A DNA stretch of 64,000 bases, from the NCBI GenBank assembly GCA_023853785.1, contig JAJIRX010000704.1, positions 124,001 to 188,000 on the forward strand. Direction: 5' to 3'. Position 1 is the first letter of the stretch; each line of letters begins with the position of its first letter. This stretch comes from Psilocybe azurescens (Eukaryota > Basidiomycota > Agaricomycetes > Agaricales > Agrocybaceae). Shown here piece after piece: positions 12,162 to 24,140 of the stretch. The position numbers were made by a program, and so were the translations under genes. The notes beneath the pieces are model-generated. The model made no database searches. It saw nothing but the letters and a program-made list of their open reading frames with translations, and was not told the origin of the DNA.

Positions 12162-13551
12162 TTACAGATTCTGAATCTGGACGATGAGAAATTGTTTCTC
12201 GTCGCTGAATTGTTCATCTATGGTGAGAGTATGCAAGTGAGAATGGTTAACACATGTAAATATGAAGTAAGCGAAGTGTACTTGCCCTCTTTGTCATTGT
12301 GGAATGATTTGAGGAAATTCAACAACTTCTCCTTATTTCTCCTTAGGATGTTTTCAATTTGTGGTGGTTTCTTAGGGTTCGCCACGAAAACCTGGATAGA
12401 ATTATTAGTCAATGCATATCCGTAAAAGGATAAATGATGCGCATATATTTACTTTAAACACATGGAAAGCCTCGAATTGAATGTTCTTGCTTTTATCCCT
12501 AAGGAGATTCATCATCATCTTCAGGTTTGCCTCATTGGCAATGTAGCGTGTCATGACGTTGAAATTGGCACGGTCTAGAAGAATTTCTCCGAGAAGTTTC
12601 AATGATTGTCGTTTGGTTACATAGTTGTTTGAAAGAATGAGCGTGGTGAAAGAGGAGAAGAACTGAACCTCTGACATCAGTGCCGAAGAACATGGAAGTC
12701 ATCTGATTTACGTACCCTGTCATAGTTCTTATCAAGATATTCGGCCACCATCGGTTTGTGTCGTGTCAAAGTCTCTTTGAGGTTCGCAAACGCGTCACAG
12801 GATATACCAAAAGTTGTCGTTTCGATGTAGTGAGGGAATTTGTAGAACCTAGTACAGTGTTACTTGTCGCTTATAAACGAAAAAAAAGGAGTTGACTCAC
12901 TGTTCAGAGTGCAGCAAGATCTTAGCAAGTTGCTCATGCCTCAGCATCTCCTTCAGAATCATGCCTGTGTTCAAAGCCACCTCCTCATTCTCATACCCTC
13001 CCAGCGCCGCAAAGATAACATCCGGTTTCCCTGAGAGATACTCTACAGTCGGCCATCGCGAACCAATCTGTCGACGAAGGAGATTATTAAATATCTGTAC
13101 GACGTCCTTTCTCGCCTCAAACTCGAATCGCGAGACGTTCTGTACAAGGAGAAGGAGTAAGTCTGTGTTGTATGTTTCCTGGGCCAATTGGGCGATGAGT
13201 TCTGGCGCCGGTTCTGTCGGTACCATAGAGAGAAAGAGGAGAGTCCAGATGCGGACAATTAGTAAGGTTTATCATTCATGAGCTCGATCCTATGACTCAC
13301 CACCATCGCCGTACAGGATACCCTTGATCTGCTGCAGATTCTTTGAGACATCCTCGGTAGCCTAACGAGTCATCACGTGTAACAGCATGCATGCATTAGA
13401 CTCCTGAAGACTCTGAGTGCAGGTCATAGACTAGACATACCTTTCTCCTGGTCTCTCCTCCAGGAGCACCGGACTCTAATCGATTTATTGCGTCACGCAG
13501 ACCTCGAACAAGATCTGGTGGAGTTCTTGGCTTGGTCTTGAAGAAATTCAT
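12162..13551 (-). CDS. hymA: Mo25/HymA (CAB39-like) scaffold protein
   Basis: Mo25 proteins are armadillo-like helical scaffolds that bind and activate STE20-type kinases in polarity and septation signalling. The reading starts [20 protein letters not shown] and contains the family blocks [52 protein letters not shown], [21 protein letters not shown] and [15 protein letters not shown]. It ends in IVQIQNL. Seven exons fit cleanly: 13551-13441, 13361-13301, 13213-12901, 12848-12716, 12662-12453, 12391-12286 and 12217-12162. The last intron (12285-12218) uses a GC donor, GCAAGT. Length of roughly 330 residues and order match the family, and no frame breaks were seen. Confidence 0.93.
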
Positions 13552-14021
13552 GATATGAGATCAGCAGATATGTGGGTATATCGTATATATGAAGAGAACG
13601 AGGAGAATTCCAAAAGAAATAGAGAGGGTATGAGATAGATGGTGGTGGCAGGAGCCAAGTCGTTTTACGAAGTTCACAGCTGCCCAGATCGGTAACCTGA
13701 CGCGCAACCGACAGATTGCCTTTTTTGGGTGCGAGGTTCATTTCCAGGGGCACGGCCCGGGAGTCCCGTTCATGACATATCTTGACTTGGTTCTTGACCT
13801 TGTCTTGACCTTCTGGACTATGTCATCCGTCTGTACACCGACAAGCTATGGGCAGAGAATTTCATAGAATCAAACCACTTAAAGCTACTGAGTGCAAATA
13901 AAAATGAAAGAATGCACGGAAAGAAGGATAACAGAGGTCTGTCAGAACGAATGAGTCAAAGTGACCATGCGTAAGTCTATGTCAACGCATTCGAATAGTG
14001 ACTCTTCATCAGAAAGGACTT

Positions 14022-15367
14022 TTATGACGACAGACCCAAACTCTTCCGCGTCCATGATAGGAAAAGATCCTTCGATTTCATTGTCGAAGACACAAAATCG
14101 CCGAATGTCGGACCCCAGAAGATACTCCAATAGCTAGAACCCAGGTGCTATAGATAGAAGCAACTGTATTCATGTCAAAGCTAATTCTTAACTGGACCGG
14201 AGCTCACCTTGCCATTCGAAATAGATATCATCTCAAATGATCCTTGATAAAGTGCAGAGGGTTGTTTTTTCTTCAGAAGGGTGACGATATTGGTGGCGAT
14301 TATCGAGGCATGAGTGTGATATTTCCCAACTTGCTTCTGCTCGTCCCATTCAATTGCATCACCTCCTGCGAATATGCGAGGGTATTTAAAGACTTGAAGC
14401 GTGGCGGACACTCTGATGCGATTCTCTTCGGAGAGTGTACCTGGCACGAGAGTGACAAATTTGGTGTTGGGACTTGGTCCACGACAGGGAACCTGATAGC
14501 AACGAATGAATAGCTTTCTCGTGAATTTAAATTTAATTACTTACGACTAGGTCCGCGACCAGTTTCCTTCCGTTTCGTGTTCTAACGGTACCAGCCTCAG
14601 ATATATCCATATCATCGACCCAGTCGTTAAGTATGACTTCCACGTCGCGTTTCCGAATATCTTTAGCGACATCCTTTCTGAAGTACTTCGGGTAAGCGTC
14701 GTTGAGAAGAAGCTCTTGCCCGTGCACGATAGTCACTCGTTTTGTCTTAAGAAGCTGTCAGTACGCACGAGATGCCAAAACTTGAGATATCACTCACTGG
14801 AGATGTGTCCCGAAGCTCGCCAGCAAACTCTATTTCAGTATTGAAGTATTTAATCACTCTATTGTAGATTTAGAAAATTAAGCGCGTACCCAATGCGACT
14901 GCCCCACCACCCACTAGGACTATATCGTTCGATTCCTCGAACTTCTTCCTCCAGGTTTGTAGATGTTCCACAGTTTCTTTCTTCGTGTCGGGAATATTCA
15001 ATGGCCCTTCCCAGAGGCTTCCCGGCGTAAGCACAAGTATGGAATATTCGACAGTCTCTCCAGATTCAAGCGTCACAAAGCCAGTTTTGTCCCCTTCCTC
15101 CGATGTGATAGAGGCGACTCTTCCAATTACAAATTGCCCATTCCCATTGACGAATGTATAATTGTAGGTTACATGCGCCCGATCCTCGAGATGACCCTCT
15201 TCAGTTACGGACATCCGAATCCAAGCAGGAAGATGGGTGTAGTACGGCCGAGCGGTGACGAGCAAAATGTTGTACTCCTCAGGCTTCAGCTTCGTGGAGA
15301 GCTGACGGGCGACCTGAGCACCGCAGCCGCCTCCACCCACGATGACGATGTTGGGTTTCTGTGCCAT
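14022..15367 (-). CDS. AIF2/FSP1-like FAD-dependent NAD(P)H oxidoreductase, copy 1
   Basis: Pyridine-nucleotide-disulphide oxidoreductase of the AMID/AIFM2 type, which passes electrons from NAD(P)H to quinone-like acceptors. Near the start the FAD-binding Rossmann motif reads IVIVGGGGCGAQVARQL. A second dinucleotide motif, IVLVGGGAVALE, spans an intron, and a GGDAIEW block precedes the C-terminal part. The last exon, reached by an intron at about 14200-14145, ends SWTRKSLGLSS at 14022; this tail resembles that of copy 2. The start is MAQKPN at 15367, with MFNMAQ at 15376 as an alternative. No frame breaks were seen. It has no obvious targeting sequence. UGT copy 1 lies divergently upstream. 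Confidence 0.88.
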
Positions 15368-15377
15368 ATTGAACATT

Positions 15378-16857
15378 GTGGATTCAGAAAACCAACGTAT
15401 AAGTACCCTTAGGGCAGTGATATTGGTGGTGGTGAGAAGGATAGACGTGGAACCAAATAGCGAAGGTACTGAACGCTCATTCCTCGTACTATTAAGAGGC
15501 AGTCCAGCAAGGAAAGACAGTCACACGTATGTGATGAGGGTCGCTGCTCGGTATACCGGGATACGATGTCGGGTCTCCATAATTGGGACGGCAAAAGATG
15601 TCAAAACGAGTACCGGAGGAATGAGCCAAATTTAATTAACGATTACAACCAAAGAAATGGACACGATGGGGCCTTTTTCGCAGAGATGTGTACCACATTA
15701 ATTAGTATGGGAATTTTATTCCAGGACACAAATCGGCAGCATAAGTTGAGCCATAGGTCGTGAACTTGGATGTCATTTCTGATTCCACAAGGTGATAAGT
15801 TATCGAGTGAGTGAATTTTAATAAGTTGGCCACTGAGTTTGCCATGACCTGGGTGAAGCATTGAGATGGGTGCCCGGGCTCGCGCTCAATATGGAAATAA
15901 TGATAGGCATATTCGAAACTCGAGAGTGCTTGAAACCAAGAGACTTATGAAACTGAATAGTGGAATCCCCGAGATAGATAGTCGAATATACGTGGATAGG
16001 CAGTGAATGTACTTGAACGCTCGGGAAAGAAAATTGTCCGCACCTATTGCACGATTTGCAATGTCCGACTGAAAAGTGAAGGATCTATCATGTGATCTGT
16101 TTTGTGTCCGGCATTCGCCGTTACAGTTTAACCGTGAGCCTTGACGGGCTCAGATGTTCACTGTATAAGAAACTCTGAATATCGAGTTTTCATATCCAGG
16201 GTGGTCACGAGCCTACTTCACTCGCTGAGAATGTGTATGGGCTATCCTGAAACGCCCGACTCTCCTTGAAGTTCGTGTTTTACATAACATTAGGCATATG
16301 TAAGGCTCAATCCCGTTACCAATTAAACACTCTTATCTGATTACAAAGTGATCATTATCAGATAAAAGCCGAGATACTTAGCTACTGTTGACACTCTGAA
16401 GAGCTGTGCAATTCCGTTCGGTGTTGCGCTGCGTGTCTGCTTTAACGCTGATGACAGCAACAAGAGACGCAGTCCGCCAGATCGCATTGCATAGCCGTGG
16501 ATTTCATTCCAATTCATTCTCTGCCGAGCCCGGACGCAAGCGTTTTGCCAGTGTTCACTAGATCAAATGGTGGCAACGAAGGGTCGCACAGCTGCTATCC
16601 CTTTCGTAATGAACCAGACCTAATGCGTGCCGTCCGGTAAACCTTCGGTTATCGACTCAGTCATTGGATGTCAATAGTTGGACTGCGCGCTTGTCTGCAA
16701 CGCAGACGATTTCCAAGCGAGACATAGAAGACGACAGCGAACCTACAATAGCTCTGAAAGCATGGGAGCGATGTTAAAACACTTGATCGCCAGCAAACTA
16801 AGGATGCCGGACATTCTACGTATGTACATATTGCGACTTCGGTGACGATGATTTTTG
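15378..16857. other. Intergenic region between divergent AIF2-like and UGT genes
   Basis: About 1.5 kb shared upstream region of the AIF2-like gene (minus) and UGT copy 1 (plus). Only short, unsupported open frames are present. I recognise no repeat or RNA gene. Confidence 0.5.
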
Positions 16858-16863
16858 TATAAG
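16858..16863 (+). promoter_or_regulatory. TATA-like element of UGT copy 1
   Basis: TATAAG lies 54 bp upstream of the proposed start ATG at 16912. An out-of-frame ATG at 16871 sits between them and could act as a short upstream frame. Confidence 0.4.
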
Positions 16864-16911
16864 AGCTCCCATGGTTTCTTCAGGGACTTTATCCCATCGT
16901 TTACCACCTCA

Positions 16912-19028
16912 ATGTCTATCGTACACTACCTTTTGTCTACCACTCCTCAGTGGGGTAAGCAAGATCTTCTATTCCGCTTATGGTGATACTGACATTTTCC
17001 TCCTTTAACACAGGCCATGTCAAACCTCTCTGCATATTTGCAACGCGCATCGTCCAGGAGCGCGAGTCTGTTATTGTGACACTGATGGTCTCGCCGAACC
17101 ATCTGGACAAGGCTTTCTCCGAAGTCTCAGCACAATTTACTGGACCTTCGCAGAACAAGGCCATCAAGCGCATTAGGTACGCTTATTTTGGTGAACATCG
17201 TATTCGAACTTACTACCGTCTTCAGGATACTTTCTACGTTCCAAGACGGTGATGGCCCCTGCCAGAAATCTTTGCAAGATCTACTGCAGCATATGAGGGA
17301 TACTACCGAAGGCTCTTCGAAGCAAAGGAAGTCACATGCGCTGTGAAGGGGACAGTCTTCGAGTCCCTCCCTGCACCCACTGCAGTGATCCTCGACGTAA
17401 GTGCAGTCGACTCGCTTTCCAAGGCTCGTTCTTGATCGTCATATTATTTAGCTATTTTGCCTGGCCGAGTTCAAAATCATTCAAGGAATCAGTGGATCTT
17501 CTGTTCCAGTAGTAATTTGGGTGTCAGGTGGCATTTCTACTTTCATCCGCTTCTTTGGAGATGAATCCATAGGCGGCCTCGGGGAATTTGAAACTAAGGC
17601 TATTGCAGAGGCCAGTCGCACTGGAGTCCCGACCGTGGACGTTGGAGTTAAGGTATGTCGTATTTATACTTTAGAAACAACTACAATAATCAATATCTTC
17701 TCATAACCATGCAAGATTCTCTTTGAAGGTGAAGGAAAACTGCTTCGAATCCCGGGCCTTCCTGCAATGCATGACTATGAATTCTGTCCCCAAAAGGTAC
17801 GTCCTGTGGCTGAGAATTACCGTATGAATATTGAATTTGATCCTTCGCCAACTCAGCCCTCCGTCACTCACCCCGTTTTCGTGGTGTTATCATCATCGGC
17901 AAAGTACGCATATTTGCCGTCTTGGATTGGCCAATACGGCTTACCAACTTACGATTCGCCCTTCTGTAGGCTCTTGAAGGAGTGCCAAGGTATCATTGCT
18001 GCAACTCCGTATGCGCTGGAGGAAACCTCAATAAATACTGCGAAGTCCTTTTGGGGAGAGAAGAAAAAAGAGATGTATGTTGTAGGACCGCTTCTGGCCC
18101 CAGAACCCGATCCAACTACATCGAAGAGCTCGGGCGATATCGAGAATTTCTTAGCAGACAAACTACAGAGATTTGGCGAGAAATCCGTTTTATATGTGTG
18201 GCCTCTTTTCCCCTGCATCAACCAGGCAAGCTCACTGCACATAACTTTAGATCTCATTTGGTACGGCGTTCTGGCCCATGACTCCGGAGTACGTGGAGGA
18301 GGTTATTGACGTTTTGTTGGAGAAACAATTCCCTTTCGTCAGTCTATTTTTGTGTAGATATTCGGCCTTCACGCTGACAGTTATTTAGATCTTTTCGTAT
18401 GCCTCTCCGGCGGCGACTATATCTGACGAGCTTGCTAGCAAGGTCAACTCGTCGGGCATCGGTCTTTTGTCAAAATGGACGCCCCAGCCATATATTCTGA
18501 GTCACCCGGTAAGTATAATCTCTATTTCTTTCAGTTTACTATCTAACTTCTCTCTGTATAATCTGGTAATTTAGGCCACCGGATGGTTCCTCAGCCACGG
18601 TGGTAATGGGAGCATCACAGAATCACTGAGCAACGCCGTTCCACTGTAAGTCTTGTTTCTTTGCTTCATCAAAAACATATTTAATCTCTTGTCTGTCTAG
18701 CATATGCTGGCCTTTTAACGCGGACCAGCCTGCTGCAGCTGCTCATCTCTCAGAGAACCTCCAAGTAGCATTTGAGCTGATTGAGGTCAGAACCGGGCAA
18801 TCGGGACTCAAACCCTTGCACAGAACTGGGCGTGCACCTAAAGGAACGAGAGAAGCTGTTGGCCTTGAAATGAGAGAGGTCGTCGATAAATGTCGTGGTT
18901 CTAAAGGAGAAGAATTGCGCAAGAACGCTGAAGCTGTCAAGGTCCAGCTTCTGGGCGCATGGACGGATGACGGAGTTGCTGCTAAGAATTTGCGCGCTTT
19001 CTTGGACAAGTATTCGGGCGATAATTGA
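16912..19028 (+). CDS. UDP-glycosyltransferase, copy 1 (GT1 family)
   Basis: GT1-type UDP-sugar transferase, expected to glycosylate a small lipophilic acceptor such as a sterol or other lipid. The N-terminal acceptor domain starts MSIVHYLLSTTPQWGHVKPL, with the HVKP block reached over a short intron. The C-terminal sugar-donor domain carries ISFGTAFWPM (around 18240-18275), LLSKWTPQPYILSHP and the WFLSHGGNGSITESLSNAVP signature (18581-18645), then CWPFNADQ. It ends FLDKYSGDN. At least nine short introns are implied. The frame loses one base at the C run 17256-17259, after which the conserved LPEIFARSTAAYEGYYRRL reading resumes. It is similar to UGT copy 2 throughout. Confidence 0.87.
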
Positions 19029-19507
19029 TATATCCTAGGTTCATAAATGCGTGCCTTTCATAATGATGATGAACTCAAAGTTAATAGAATCCTGTACATT
19101 ACGACTATACGAACTCCGGTTCGTAAGAATTTGCTGTAATGATCGAGGAGCGGGTGATAATCACCATTACCGTGATCGATTGGATGAATTTTGTTCGATG
19201 TTCGAGAATAAAAGATTGATATCTGAAATGAAGTTCATATGACTCATAACGCTCCCCCCTATCTTTTTAATTGGGCTGTATATCAGAGTTTCAAGTACAT
19301 ACGGCTAAATTCTCAGTAAGGCGCTCAAAATCTATTTTGGTACTGAGCGATTAGCTTGCGGTTTATTTTTAGGTCCCTGTAACTCGCCTTGTATCAAGGA
19401 AAAAGATTCTGATTATAACCAAACCTCTAATTTAATGCCGACAGGTATCTAATAATTATCACTCCACATTGTCCGTTGTCGTGGCCTCACATGAACCCTA
19501 ATTTGGT
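19029..19507. other. 3' region between convergent UGT and AIF2-like genes
   Basis: About 480 bp between two convergent gene ends. A/T-rich 3' sequence; I see no gene in it. Confidence 0.5.
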
Positions 19508-20848
19508 TTACTCAAGGTCTAAGCTCTTCTTTGTCATTCCTATTATAACGTCTTTCGATTTGAGCATAGCTGTGAACCAGTTGCCAAATATAAGCCCCCA
19601 TAAGACAGCAAAATAAGACGAGCCGCCACTCTGTTAGAAAAAATTGAGGGTTGACGAATAATAAGTGGGATCATTGACGAACCTTCCCGTTAGTCAAAAC
19701 TATGAGCTCAAAGCTACCCTTGTACTCGACAAGACTTTTCTTCTGTCCTAGAACGAATAGGACGTTGTTTGTAACAACTGGAGCATGTTTCTGTATTTTG
19801 GCTGCCTGCTTTTGCTCGTTCCAGTCGATGGCGTCTCCAAGCGCAAAGATACGCTCATGTCGAGGAAGTTGAAGCGTTGGCGAGACTTTGATGTACCCTT
19901 TGGCAGTCAGAACCTCTGATCCGAGAGACTCGACAAATTTAGTGTTGGGTCCACTCGGACCCCGTGTCATGACCTTTGCGCACAGATATCGTGAGTGACA
20001 GATAAACTACTTGAATGAGTGGTAAGGGCGTACGACGAGGTCGGCTTTGATGGATTTCTTTGTTCTAGTCGAGATTTGGCCATCCTTGACTTCCGGTTCA
20101 TCCACATATTCACCGAGGACAAGCTTGACACCCCGTGCCTCTAGGTCTCTGGCCACTCTTTTTCTCCAACGATCGGGATAGGCATTGTTCAATAGAAGTG
20201 ATTGTGCATGTACGATGGTTACATTTTGGTCCTGTTGAGGATGAGTTAGTAAATTGAAGCTCCGTGCTATCAAAAAGGGAATACCTTTCCCAAGTCTTTG
20301 ATTTCTCCAGCGAGTTCTAATAATAAATCAGTTAATATGAATGATTAGCCGCCAATACGCAGAGAACTCACCAGTTCCTATAGAACCTCCACCAACGATC
20401 ACAATATCGCGTGCTTTCTGGAAAGAATTTCGCCAGGTTGTAGCCAATTCCACAATCTCGTATTTCGTGTTCCCAAAGGCAAGAGGGCCTTCCCAAACGC
20501 TTCCAGGTGAGAGGATAAGAATCGAGAACTGAACCTGCTCCCCAGTGTTGAGAACGACATAGTGACCCTTTGTGTTGTCATCAACAATCGAGGTAACTTC
20601 GCCCACAATGAGCTTCTTGTTTCCAGTGTTAAATTTAGAATCTTTAAGAGGTACGAGGACAGTATCTTCGATATTTCCTTCAGCGGTCGTAATCAATCGA
20701 ACGCCGGCAGGGCGATGGTTAAAAAAGAGCGATTGTTGATGAGGATGATATTGTATCTGGTAGGGTCGAGCTGAGAGGATAGCCCGTTGAACACGCTGAG
20801 TCCTCCATTTCCTCCGCCAACAATAACGATATTTTGAATTTTGGCCAT
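19508..20848 (-). CDS. AIF2/FSP1-like FAD-dependent NAD(P)H oxidoreductase, copy 2
   Basis: Paralogue of the gene at 14022-15367. It starts MAKIQNIVIVGGGNGGLSVF (FAD motif), has a second dinucleotide motif IVIVGGGSIGTE across an intron, then TIVHAQSLLLNNAYPDRW, ALGDAIDWNEQKQAAK and a last exon ending GMTKKSLDLE. Introns are short and in positions comparable with copy 1. The frame loses one base in an A6 run (plus-strand 20721-20726), just after the first FAD motif, in an otherwise conserved stretch. A TATA box lies 59 bp upstream. It is divergent from the NUBPL gene. Confidence 0.87.
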
Positions 20849-20906
20849 GTGGATAGGGGTCGGGTAAGAGAAATATTGTGAGGGATCCAGAAATGGTTGC
20901 GAACCC

Positions 20907-20914
20907 TTTATATA
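20907..20914 (-). promoter_or_regulatory. TATA box of AIF2-like copy 2
   Basis: On the minus strand the sequence reads TATATAAA, 59 bp before the ATG at 20848. It is the clearest core promoter signal in the window. Confidence 0.6.
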
Positions 20915-21294
20915 TTCGATCACCCCTTATTCGATGGTTGTTATTGCGGAAGTGTTTACAAAGTAAACCGAGTGTTCCCTGTAACTCAGTTGTTACCAAT
21001 GCATCGCTAAATTGAAGTCGTTCATTGGTAAAATCAAGCAAGGTAGTCAGCTAGCGTGTGTATTTCGTCAAGTGTATTGTGTCATCACGATCGGAGTCCT
21101 TCCAAATTAGGTACGTATTTTGAAGTGCTAACCATTTGAGCACCCTGAGGCAATGTCCATCGAGCACTGAGTATAAGCTTTGGATAACCTAAGCTAAGAA
21201 CTTCAGTGTTTAGTAACTAGTAAGCAGGCTGACGGTAAAGCCATTTTAGTGAACCGTGACGCAATTTGAATTTCAAAACTCACACGGTTGTATC
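20915..21294. promoter_or_regulatory. Divergent promoter region, AIF2-like copy 2 and NUBPL
   Basis: About 380 bp lies between the AIF2-like TATA box and the NUBPL start, so the two genes share a bidirectional upstream region. I recognise no further motif. Confidence 0.45.
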
Positions 21295-22650
21295 ATGTTC
21301 ACCAGCCACCACCTTCGCCCTATTTCTAAAAATCTCCGTTTCTTATCCACTTCGAGACGGGTACAACATGAAAATCCTCTAGTAAGTTAATTATATCCCA
21401 ATGATTTGTCAATAATGGTCGATATTAGGGTTTGCCTAGGCGGCCACCACCGCCCCAGATGCCTAGGAAGGGAGGTCCTATCCAACGTCGGTCAATTGCG
21501 AATGTGGACAAGGTGCTGGTAGTCGCAAGTGGGAAGGGAGGTGTCGGGAAAAGTACAATAGCGCGTGAGTTTTAGCTTAAAGCCATGTCCTTTGTTTCCA
21601 ATCCGTCCAACTAAACCGTGGATTCAAAATGCTCCAGTCAACCTCGCCTTTGCTCTCGCATTGCGCAAGAATGAACAGACCAACGCGCCATTACGCGTCG
21701 GAATTCTAGACCTCGACATATTTGGACCTTCAATACCTACACTTATGGCATTAAAGAATGCTGGGGAGCCAGCCTTGACAAGCGGTCAGTATTACCTTGT
21801 TTCCCAAAGGCGTGATGCTAAAGAAGGACGAATGCGTAGCTAGTGGGGTCTATTCTCCCAATGATAAACCATGGTCTTCCATGCATGTCCATGGGGTTCC
21901 TCATTCCATCCACTATCCCCGGATCAGATGACAACACAGATACGCCCATTGTGTGGCGCGGATTAATGGTTCAAAAGGCTGTCCAACAATTACTTTTCGA
22001 CGTTGACTGGTCGAGAGACGGACAAGGGTTAGATATTCTTGTCGTCGACATGCCGCCCGGAACGGGCGATGTTCCTCTACGCTAGGACAGCTTGTCAACG
22101 TAGATGGTAGTGAAACATTTCCTTTAACGATCCATAGTCTAATCAAATTTTTCTCCAGGTTGTGTCATCGTCTCTACTCCACAGGATGTCGCTCTGTCAG
22201 ATGTCAGAAAAGGGATAGCAATGCTGAGAAAAGTCTCCGTACCGGTCAGCATAGACTGACTATCTACGTTTCGTTGCACTCACATCCAAAAAGATCACCG
22301 GCCTCATTCTAAACCAATCATTCTATTTATGTCCGGGATGCAACTCGCACACACCAAGATATCTATTCGGTAAGATAATGGTGTTTGCGTGATCTGCGCT
22401 ATCCATTGATCATTGTCCTACTCCAGGTAAACCAGACAACTTTCATGATGTCGCCCGCAAACTTGATACCCCTGTGTTAGGGGAGTTGCCTCTGGTAGAG
22501 GGCGTCAGCACGAGTGCTGACGGTGGATATCCTTACGTTTTGACTAACATCAAAATGGTTGAAAGCACGGACGGTGATGGTGGTCTCACTTGGAGGTCTA
22601 ATATGGCACAAGTCGCTGAACGCGTTACCTCCGCTCTATGGAAGAATTGA
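21295..22650 (+). CDS. Mitochondrial Mrp/NBP35-type P-loop NTPase (NUBPL/Ind1-like)
   Basis: Fe-S cluster carrier NTPase of the NUBPL/Ind1 type, which in other eukaryotes matures Fe-S subunits of respiratory complex I. The first exon ([20 protein letters not shown], rich in Arg/Ser) looks like a mitochondrial presequence. Then come the deviant Walker A motif [10 protein letters not shown] (about 21535-21555), [36 protein letters not shown] and the metal-binding CPGC motif (about 22333). Exons include 21295-21381, 21429-21564, 21638-21784 and from 21844. One base appears missing at about 22079-22081 within the GTGDVPL-TLGQL block, giving a false stop at 22083. The rest fits the family to its end. 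Confidence 0.9.
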
Positions 22651-22710
22651 TCTACGCGTCCAGTCGGAAACCTGATTCTTCGTGAATCGTACTTTCAAGG
22701 AATCTATTAC

Positions 22711-23128
22711 TTGATGTGCTTTCCATGCGGTCTCTCCCAGCTTCACAGAGGCGTTTACTCGAATTCGCTTGCAGGGAGGATAACTTCCGACACCATTATG
22801 TGTGTTGGTGAACAATGTTATTACATGCATAGCCGATCAGCGCTTGGATATCAAGGTGAAAGACTCAATTCTCAAGGCATCTACAACCCTGGCCTGCTGG
22901 ATGAAATTCGTCTTGTAAGAAGCTTGTATTGCTCTTGCCGCAGAGCGTGCTGGTCTTTAGAGCCCGATAAGGGTCTATTGATGCATCTACCACCAATTAA
23001 TTGCCACCTATTGAAGAGTATGCGTGAAGTTCATCGGCTACGACTCGGATGTCATGCGATGCTTTAAAGCAGTCGATGAACTCTCCCGAACGTTGTTCGA
23101 GCAACTCGACCTCTTTGAAGTGATGTAA
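22711..23128 (+). pseudogene. Possible decayed coding sequence, family unknown
   Basis: A 118-codon open frame (22711-23067) is followed in another frame by a clean, hydrophilic reading beginning KFIGYDSDVMRC (about 23027) and ending LDLFEVM with a stop at about 23128. The two pieces look like one tail joined by a shift. I do not recognise the family. It could be a gene remnant, a gene broken by missing bases, or chance. Confidence is low. Confidence 0.25.
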
Positions 23129-23129
23129 T

Positions 23130-24051
23130 CACTCATTTGAGTCTCGGCTACTGACGTAAAATGCACTTAAAGTAAAGTGGACAGTCAGAAGCTACTTATG
23201 GGGTGAGATAGTTTTGATGGATAACTACCTATTAGTTACTTCAACTATAACTATCCCTGTAACTTGTAACTTTAGTCGATAACAACTCATGACACTGCGT
23301 AAGCCTGCTCGTGTGCGCGTTATTGCATCATAGAGGGTTACAGTATTTTAGCCAGTCATCAGCGCTTCAGTGCTCAGCGACTGACGAGTATTTATCACAT
23401 ATATGTAGAGAGTCTCAAGTGTATTCTTCAACCTGACAATGTCATAGGAGATGATGTAAGCTAGCCATGCCAGTCCGACAAACCGTAACCGTTACACCAA
23501 AATGGCGCTATTAATACACTCTGGCATCTGTTGCTCGGACTGTACATGAAGCGGTGAGCCATTAGGCTTACAGATGGTAAATGTATTTCCTGGTAAGCAT
23601 TCATTATTTGCTCTTGCTCCACTCTGAAACTTGATAAATAAGCCTCGATTCAGGATGTGAGAAGGATTTTTCTTTTTTTAGTCCTCGAGGTCCCAGCAGG
23701 ACACACCCGGCGCACCAAGGCCCACATCTCATGATCCGACCAACGTCGCATACTCAGATGCAATGTTGAACTGGATACAACGCGTCGTGAACAGAATTCT
23801 CGACCACACTTATGCCAGTGTGGGTGGCCATCTTGGGCAACAGTGCGTTGATTCCAATACCACAAGTCTACTCGGTCTTACACTGCGAATAAAGCCGTAC
23901 GGTACAGATATAAGGCCAACGCAGGTTCTGCCTGCCGGATGGTGACGTACCTTCGACTATCCCGAGTCTGACTATGTCGCCCGAGCCTCTTCATTGCTGT
24001 ATCTGCTATATCAAGGATCCAGCTTCACACACTCCCCGTATAAGATACCAT
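23130..24051. other. Intergenic region upstream of UGT copy 2
   Basis: About 0.9 kb with no supported gene, RNA gene or repeat. Short open frames here lack splice support. Confidence 0.5.
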
Positions 24052-24091
24052 TATATAAATGCTATCCGCTCTATGGGTCATAGTACAACCC

Positions 24092-24098
24092 TATAAAG
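24092..24098 (+). promoter_or_regulatory. TATA-like element of UGT copy 2
   Basis: TATAAAG lies 49 bp before the ATG at 24141. A second TATATAAA-like word occurs at 24052-24060. Confidence 0.45.
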
Positions 24099-24140
24099 CG
24101 CGATAGTCCAATCTCGTTTGCCTCGCAAAACACTACCTCG

